This document shows positions 37,372-40,989 of a DNA stretch of 40,989 bases, piece after piece. The stretch covers positions 24,001 through 64,989 of the forward strand of contig NZ_FOQE01000011.1 of NCBI RefSeq assembly GCF_900113675.1, in the 5' to 3' direction. The notes below the pieces were generated by a model. The model saw nothing but the letters and a program-made list of their open reading frames with translations. It ran no database searches and had not been told where the DNA came from. The number at the start of each line of letters is the position of its first letter. The first letter of the stretch is position 1. Position numbers and translations under genes: made by a program. Source of the stretch: Pisciglobus halotolerans (GTDB taxonomy: Bacteria > Bacillota > Bacilli > Lactobacillales > Carnobacteriaceae).

Positions 37372-38286
37372 ATGGTTTTAATTGGCTCACATGTTTCTAT
37401 GAAAGGAAAAAAGATGTTGCTGGGGGCGGCTGAAGAAGCAGCAAGCTATGGTTCAACAACATTTATGATTTATACAGGTGCACCTCAAAATACGCGCCGA
37501 AAACCAGTAGAAGAAATGAATATTCCCGCTGGAGAAGCATTTATGAAAGAAAACGGCTTATCTAATATTGTCGTTCATGCACCCTATATCATCAATTTAG
37601 GAAATACGATCAAGACAGAAAATTTCGGCTTTGCCATTGAGTTTTTGAGAGAGGAGATTCTACGTGCAGAAGCATTAGGCGCCAGACAAATCACGCTCCA
37701 TCCAGGGGCACACGTTGGAGCTGGGGCAGATGCAGGGATTGCTCAAATCATTAAAGGGTTGAACGAAGTGCTGCATAAAGATCAAAAGGCACAACTTGCT
37801 TTAGAAACAATGGCAGGGAAAGGAACAGAAGTTGGACGTTCCTTTGATGAATTGGCAAAAATCATTGATGGTGTGACCCTAAATGAAAAATTGTCGATCA
37901 CACTTGATACTTGCCACACCAATGATGCTGGTTATGCTGTCAGAGAAGACTTTGATGGTGTACTAAACGAATTTGACCACATTATCGGGTTAGATCGCTT
38001 GAAAGTCGTTCATGTCAATGACTCGAAAAATCCAATGGGCAGCCACAAAGACCGACATGCCAACATTGGATTTGGAACAATCGGTTTTGAAACGTTAAAC
38101 CGAATCGTTCATCATCCTCAATTGGTTGATAAGCCAAAGATTTTAGAAACGCCTTATATCGGAACAGATAAGAAAAGCAAAAAAGCACCATATGGATATG
38201 AAATCAATATGTTTAAAGAACAATCTTTTGATGCTGAATTAATCAATAAAGTCGAAAGTCAATTGAATGCGAATGCTGCACACTAA
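37372..38286 (+). CDS. nfo: Deoxyribonuclease IV (AP endonuclease, endonuclease IV)
   Basis: Cuts DNA 5' of abasic sites in base-excision repair. 304 residues, TIM barrel with three zinc ions. Motifs: [83 protein letters not shown] and the last ligand in ILETPY. All expected His, Glu and Asp ligands are seen. TAGGAG precedes the ATG. The insertion-rich 760-base region lies just upstream. Confidence 0.97.
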   Translation: MVLIGSHVSMKGKKMLLGAAEEAASYGSTTFMIYTGAPQNTRRKPVEEMNIPAGEAFMKENGLSNIVVHAPYIINLGNTIKTENFGFAIEFLREEILRAEALGARQITLHPGAHVGAGADAGIAQIIKGLNEVLHKDQKAQLALETMAGKGTEVGRSFDELAKIIDGVTLNEKLSITLDTCHTNDAGYAVREDFDGVLNEFDHIIGLDRLKVVHVNDSKNPMGSHKDRHANIGFGTIGFETLNRIVHHPQLVDKPKILETPYIGTDKKSKKAPYGYEINMFKEQSFDAELINKVESQLNANAAH

Positions 38287-38345
38287 TCACATAGGCAGAA
38301 ATGCATGATTGGAATGGCGGATAGACAAATAGAAAGGAAGAAAAG

Positions 38346-38930
38346 ATGATGAAAAAAGGTACAAAAATATTAATTGGCGTCGTTGCGGCCGTCTTGATTT
38401 TAGCTGCTCCATTAATCAGTTTTTATAACTCACTCGTAACAGAGCGCAGCAATGTAGAAACGCAATGGGCACAAGTCGAAAACCAGCTGCAACGTCGAAA
38501 TGATTTGATTCCTAACTTGGTGAATGCTGTAAAAGGAGCTATGAGTCAAGAACAGGAAGTTTTTGGAGATATTGCTGATGCACGTGCTAAGTTGAATCAA
38601 GCGAATGGGTTGGAAGAAGAAGTGGATGCAAACAATGATATGAGTTCAGCCCTTTCTCGTTTGTTAGTCGTTGTAGAGAATTATCCTGATCTTAAATCAA
38701 ATAGCAATGTAACCGCACTGATGGATGAATTGTCAGGCACCGAGAACCGTATTTCTCAAGAAAGAAGACGATTCAATGAAACAGTACAACAATACAACAA
38801 TAAAGTTAAACGTTTCCCAGGTTCACTGGTAGCAGGACTGTTCGGTTACGATCCAGTTCCTTATTTTGAAGCTGTAGAAGGTGCAGACCAAGCGCCTGTT
38901 GTTGACTTTGGCAATGATGAAACAGACTAA
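38346..38930 (+). CDS. lemA: LemA family membrane protein
   Basis: 194 residues. One N-terminal membrane helix (about 8-28), then a helical coiled domain with the conserved segment RSNVETQWAQVENQLQRRND and LIPNLVNAVKG, SRLLVVVENYPDLKSN, and FNETVQQYN. Topology: N-terminus outside or short, bulk soluble. Function unknown; it is regularly paired with a TPM-domain gene, as here. AAAGGAAG is 5 bases from the first ATG and 8 from a second at 38349, so either may start it. Confidence 0.95.
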   Translation: MMKKGTKILIGVVAAVLILAAPLISFYNSLVTERSNVETQWAQVENQLQRRNDLIPNLVNAVKGAMSQEQEVFGDIADARAKLNQANGLEEEVDANNDMSSALSRLLVVVENYPDLKSNSNVTALMDELSGTENRISQERRRFNETVQQYNNKVKRFPGSLVAGLFGYDPVPYFEAVEGADQAPVVDFGNDETD

Positions 38931-38955
38931 TAGATGCAAATGAGGAGGAAAAGAG

Positions 38956-39759
38956 ATGAAAAAGTTAAGTAAACATCAGCTTTCTTTCGCTTTTATCAGT
39001 TTTTTTCTGCTCTTTGTTTCTCCTTTTTTTGAGATAACTGCATCAGCAAATGACAAAAATTTACCCAGTCCCTCTACAGAATTTTATGTTTATGATGAAC
39101 CAAATATTCTTTCAAGCGAGACAAAGAAACTCATTAGGGATATCAACTTGAATTATGAAGAGACAGCAGAAAAACCGCAGATTGTTGTGGCTGTTGTACA
39201 GAGCTTAAACGGCTACACAGTTGAAGATTACACTGCTGACTTATTCAAAAAATGGCAGATTGGGAATCAGGAATATGATAACGGCGTACTCATTTTACTA
39301 GCAGTTGAAGAACGCCAGATTCGTTTCGAGGTCGGTTATGGACTTGAAGGAGCTTTAACAGATAGTGGAACAGGAGCTATATTGGATCATCAGATCGATT
39401 TGCTTAGAAATGATCAGTTTGACGAAGCGTTAGCGAATATTTTTAAAGAAACAGCTGTAAAGGTGAATCAAGAGTATCAGTATGACGACGATCAGATTTT
39501 TTCAGGCCACGAAATACCAGCTGTCAGTGAAGATAATGGCAACGATATTCCAGACATTTTTGTGATCATCATGGTGATTCTTATCTTTACCTTTTTTGGC
39601 GGCGGTGGTCGTGGTGGTCGCGGCGGAAGAAGATTCTATGGTGGACCTTTCTATGGCGGATTCCCTGGCGGCGGCTCGGGTGGATCAGGCGGCTTTGGCG
39701 GTGGAAGTTTCGGCGGCGGCGGAAGCTCTGGCGGCGGCGGTTCTAGTAGAGGATTTTAA
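38956..39759 (+). CDS. TPM-domain membrane protein with Gly-rich tail (YgcG-like)
   Basis: 267 residues. A signal peptide (about 1-32, ending near ITASAND); TPM domain (about 40-165) with VYDEPNILSSETKKLI, KPQIVVAVVQSLNGYTVEDY and IRFEVGYGLEGALTDSGTG; a membrane helix (about 198-214, IFVIIMVILIFTFF); then a Gly/Ser-rich tail of about 50 residues ending SSRGF. Members of this type are annotated as YgcG; TPM domains have been linked to membrane-protein repair and phosphatase activity, not proven for bacteria like this. GGAGGAAA precedes the ATG. Partner of lemA. Confidence 0.92.
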   Translation: MKKLSKHQLSFAFISFFLLFVSPFFEITASANDKNLPSPSTEFYVYDEPNILSSETKKLIRDINLNYEETAEKPQIVVAVVQSLNGYTVEDYTADLFKKWQIGNQEYDNGVLILLAVEERQIRFEVGYGLEGALTDSGTGAILDHQIDLLRNDQFDEALANIFKETAVKVNQEYQYDDDQIFSGHEIPAVSEDNGNDIPDIFVIIMVILIFTFFGGGGRGGRGGRRFYGGPFYGGFPGGGSGGSGGFGGGSFGGGGSSGGGGSSRGF

Positions 39760-39822
39760 AAATGAAACAACTGAGCTGAATCACTTTGATGAATGAGATG
39801 AAAAAACTAGTTCTACAACATT

Positions 39823-39931
39823 TAACGTTGGTCTGTAAAATATCAATTTTTTTAATACTAAACTCGTTAGAATCCTATTTCTAGAAATTTCAGTAGCCCA
39901 TCGACCGGAGGAAATTTCTTTACCAACGTTA
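39823..39931 (+). repeat. MITE-like repeat, copy 2 (109 bp)
   Basis: Ends TAACGTTGGT (39823-39832) and ACCAACGTTA (39922-39931), a perfect 10-bp inverted repeat; the outer bases TT/AA extend it by two. The core matches copy 1 closely. AGAAATTTC and GAAATTTCT inside the right half can pair as a 9-bp stem with a loop of about 19 bases. It lies between the TPM gene and a convergent terminator. Confidence 0.87.
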
Positions 39932-39945
39932 AAAGAAGAAGAACC

Positions 39946-39982
39946 AAAAAACTGAGATACCTAGAATATCTCAGTTTTTTTT
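39946..39982. terminator. Bidirectional terminator between the TPM gene and the PPDK regulator
   Basis: AAAAAACTGAGATA (39946-39959) pairs with TATCTCAGTTTTTT (39967-39980), giving A- and T-runs on both sides of the stem. Confidence 0.92.
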
Positions 39983-39996
39983 CATCTTTTTTGGTT

Positions 39997-40809
39997 TCAT
40001 TTTAAGTTTAATGTATTGACAATGATAGCTGCAGTTTCTTCAATTGATTTTTTAGAAACATTGATAACTAAGCAACCCAGCTTTTCATATAAATCATTTG
40101 AAAATGCTAATTCTTCTTCAATGCGTCCAATATTAGAATAAGGGGTTTCTGGGCTCATGCCATATTGAATCATTCTTTCACGACGAATTTCATTGATTAA
40201 TTGCACGTCATTTGTCAGACCAACGATTTTTTTAGGGTCGACTTGCCAAAGTTGTTCAGGAATGTGTGATTCAGGAATGATGGGCAAGTTGGCGACTTTA
40301 TAGTTTTGATTCGCTAGAAACATACTCAGCGGTGTTTTAGAAGTACGAGAAATCCCTAAAATAACGATGTCTGCCTCTAAAAAGCCTCGAGGATCAAGTC
40401 CATCGTCATACTTAACTGCAAACTCGATTGCTTCGATCCGGTCAAAATATTTTTGGTCAAGCTGGTGCTGAGCTCCAGGCTTTTGAAGATGCTCTGAAGA
40501 CGTTCTTTGCTCGACTTCACAGATAATAGGATGGAGAGGATCGAGACAAAAAATATTTTGCTCTTGGCAAAAAGCTTGAGCAACTTCTTGCAGTTCAGAT
40601 GTGACCAAAGTATGAACGACGATAGCATCATCATTTGCTGCGTGTTTTAAGATCTTTAAAAGCTTATTTTTGTCTCTTACAAAAGGATAAGCGGATAATT
40701 GAAATTCCACCTCTGGAAATTGAGCCATGGTTGCACGGCCAATCGTGCTAGCTGTTCCACCTACTGAATCAGAAATAATATACAAATGGACTTTTTGTTT
40801 TTCACTCAT
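39997..40809 (-). CDS. Pyruvate, phosphate dikinase / PEP synthase regulatory protein (DUF299)
   Basis: Bifunctional kinase/phosphorylase that controls PPDK or PEP synthase by (de)phosphorylation in characterised homologues (B. subtilis YqfL relative). 270 residues. N-terminal LYIISDSVGGTASTIGRATMAQF and the nucleotide-binding segment ILGISRTSKTPLSMFLA, followed by NYKVANLPIIPE. AAGAGGAG lies on the minus strand before the ATG. The target enzyme is not in the window. Confidence 0.94.
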   Translation of the reverse strand: MSEKQKVHLYIISDSVGGTASTIGRATMAQFPEVEFQLSAYPFVRDKNKLLKILKHAANDDAIVVHTLVTSELQEVAQAFCQEQNIFCLDPLHPIICEVEQRTSSEHLQKPGAQHQLDQKYFDRIEAIEFAVKYDDGLDPRGFLEADIVILGISRTSKTPLSMFLANQNYKVANLPIIPESHIPEQLWQVDPKKIVGLTNDVQLINEIRRERMIQYGMSPETPYSNIGRIEEELAFSNDLYEKLGCLVINVSKKSIEETAAIIVNTLNLK

Positions 40810-40845
40810 ATTTTAAACTCCTCTTAAAAAATGCTTTTCATCAAT

Positions 40846-40874
40846 AGTATACTGTTTTTTTCCTTGATCACCAA
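40846..40874 (-). promoter_or_regulatory. Promoter of the PPDK-regulator gene
   Basis: Minus strand: -35 TTGGTG (complement of 40869-40874), 17-base spacer, -10 TATACT (complement of 40846-40851). Confidence 0.7.
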
Positions 40875-40934
40875 CTTAAAATCTAAAAGAAAACCGTTAG
40901 TGTAAAATTATTGTTGGAAAACACAAAAAAAGGA

Positions 40935-40989
40935 ACAGCTCCTTATGTTATGATGATGTTAACCCAAACCCACCAAGAAGGAGCTGTCC
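40935..40989 (+). mobile_element. Probable left leader of an insertion sequence (cut by the window end)
   Basis: ACAGCTCCTT (40935-40944) and AAGGAGCTGT (40978-40987) are a perfect 10-bp inverted repeat. Between them is an extended -10, TG-T-TATGAT (40946-40954), with predicted start near 40961. AAGAAGGAG at 40975-40983 is a strong ribosome binding site, so a gene should start just beyond the window. The arrangement is like transposase leaders of insertion sequences; the transposase itself is not visible. Confidence 0.5.

Noticed and set aside
39596-39796. Alternative frame in the Gly-rich tail of the TPM gene
   Set aside because: It is a by-product of GGC/GGT-rich codons read in another frame; the TPM frame has a signal peptide, domain and ribosome binding site.

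Overview
The window is a low-GC Firmicute chromosome segment, almost certainly from Lactobacillales and most like Carnobacteriaceae. This is inferred from the AT-rich code, strong AGGAGG-type ribosome binding sites, the PolC-type polymerase, the hrcA-grpE-dnaK-dnaJ order, a T-box in front of hisS-aspS, a DUF3013 gene beside prmA, and cdsA next to rseP with no dxr between them. Nearly all genes are core housekeeping genes. The species cannot be fixed from the sequence alone.

Layout: 1-6424 holds the 3' part of cdsA, then rseP and polC. 6425-11830 is the nusA operon (rimP-nusA-ylxR-ylxQ-infB-rbfA), with its own promoter and an early terminator hairpin. 11937-13639 has a DUF421 membrane protein and a frameshifted DegV gene, separated by a mobile-repeat copy. 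13774-15769 is truB-ribF. 15949-20947 is the heat-shock operon hrcA-grpE-dnaK-dnaJ with a CIRCE operator. 21011-24312 has lepA and a CBS-domain CorC-type transporter. 24549-28135 has a 3-methyladenine glycosylase, DUF3013, prmA, rsmE and deoC. 28326-33000 has relA, dtd and a divergent SH3b-amidase. 33134-36669 is the T-box-controlled hisS-aspS operon. 36688-37110 is a long repeat element that encloses a strongly structured RNA-like segment. 37303-39759 has nfo, lemA and a TPM-domain gene. 39823-40989 has another repeat copy, the PPDK/PEP-synthase regulator on the minus strand, and a probable transposase leader cut by the window end.

The genes serve translation (rimP, infB, rbfA, truB, prmA, rsmE, lepA, hisS, aspS, dtd), transcription control (nusA, hrcA, relA), protein folding, base-excision repair (glycosylase and nfo), replication (polC) and the cell envelope (cdsA, rseP, amidase).

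The least ordinary content lies between genes. (1) Three copies of a TIR-bounded, probably TA-flanked element occur; two are about 106-109 bp and the third is 423 bp. (2) A 193-nt multi-stem fold sits inside the long copy, with a 6S-RNA-like layout. (3) The T-box specifier region reads GACAU, so Asp GAC and His CAU overlap. (4) Promoter-then-terminator leaders precede rimP and relA. (5) A fold-back hairpin hides the ribosome binding site of a gene that starts just past the window.
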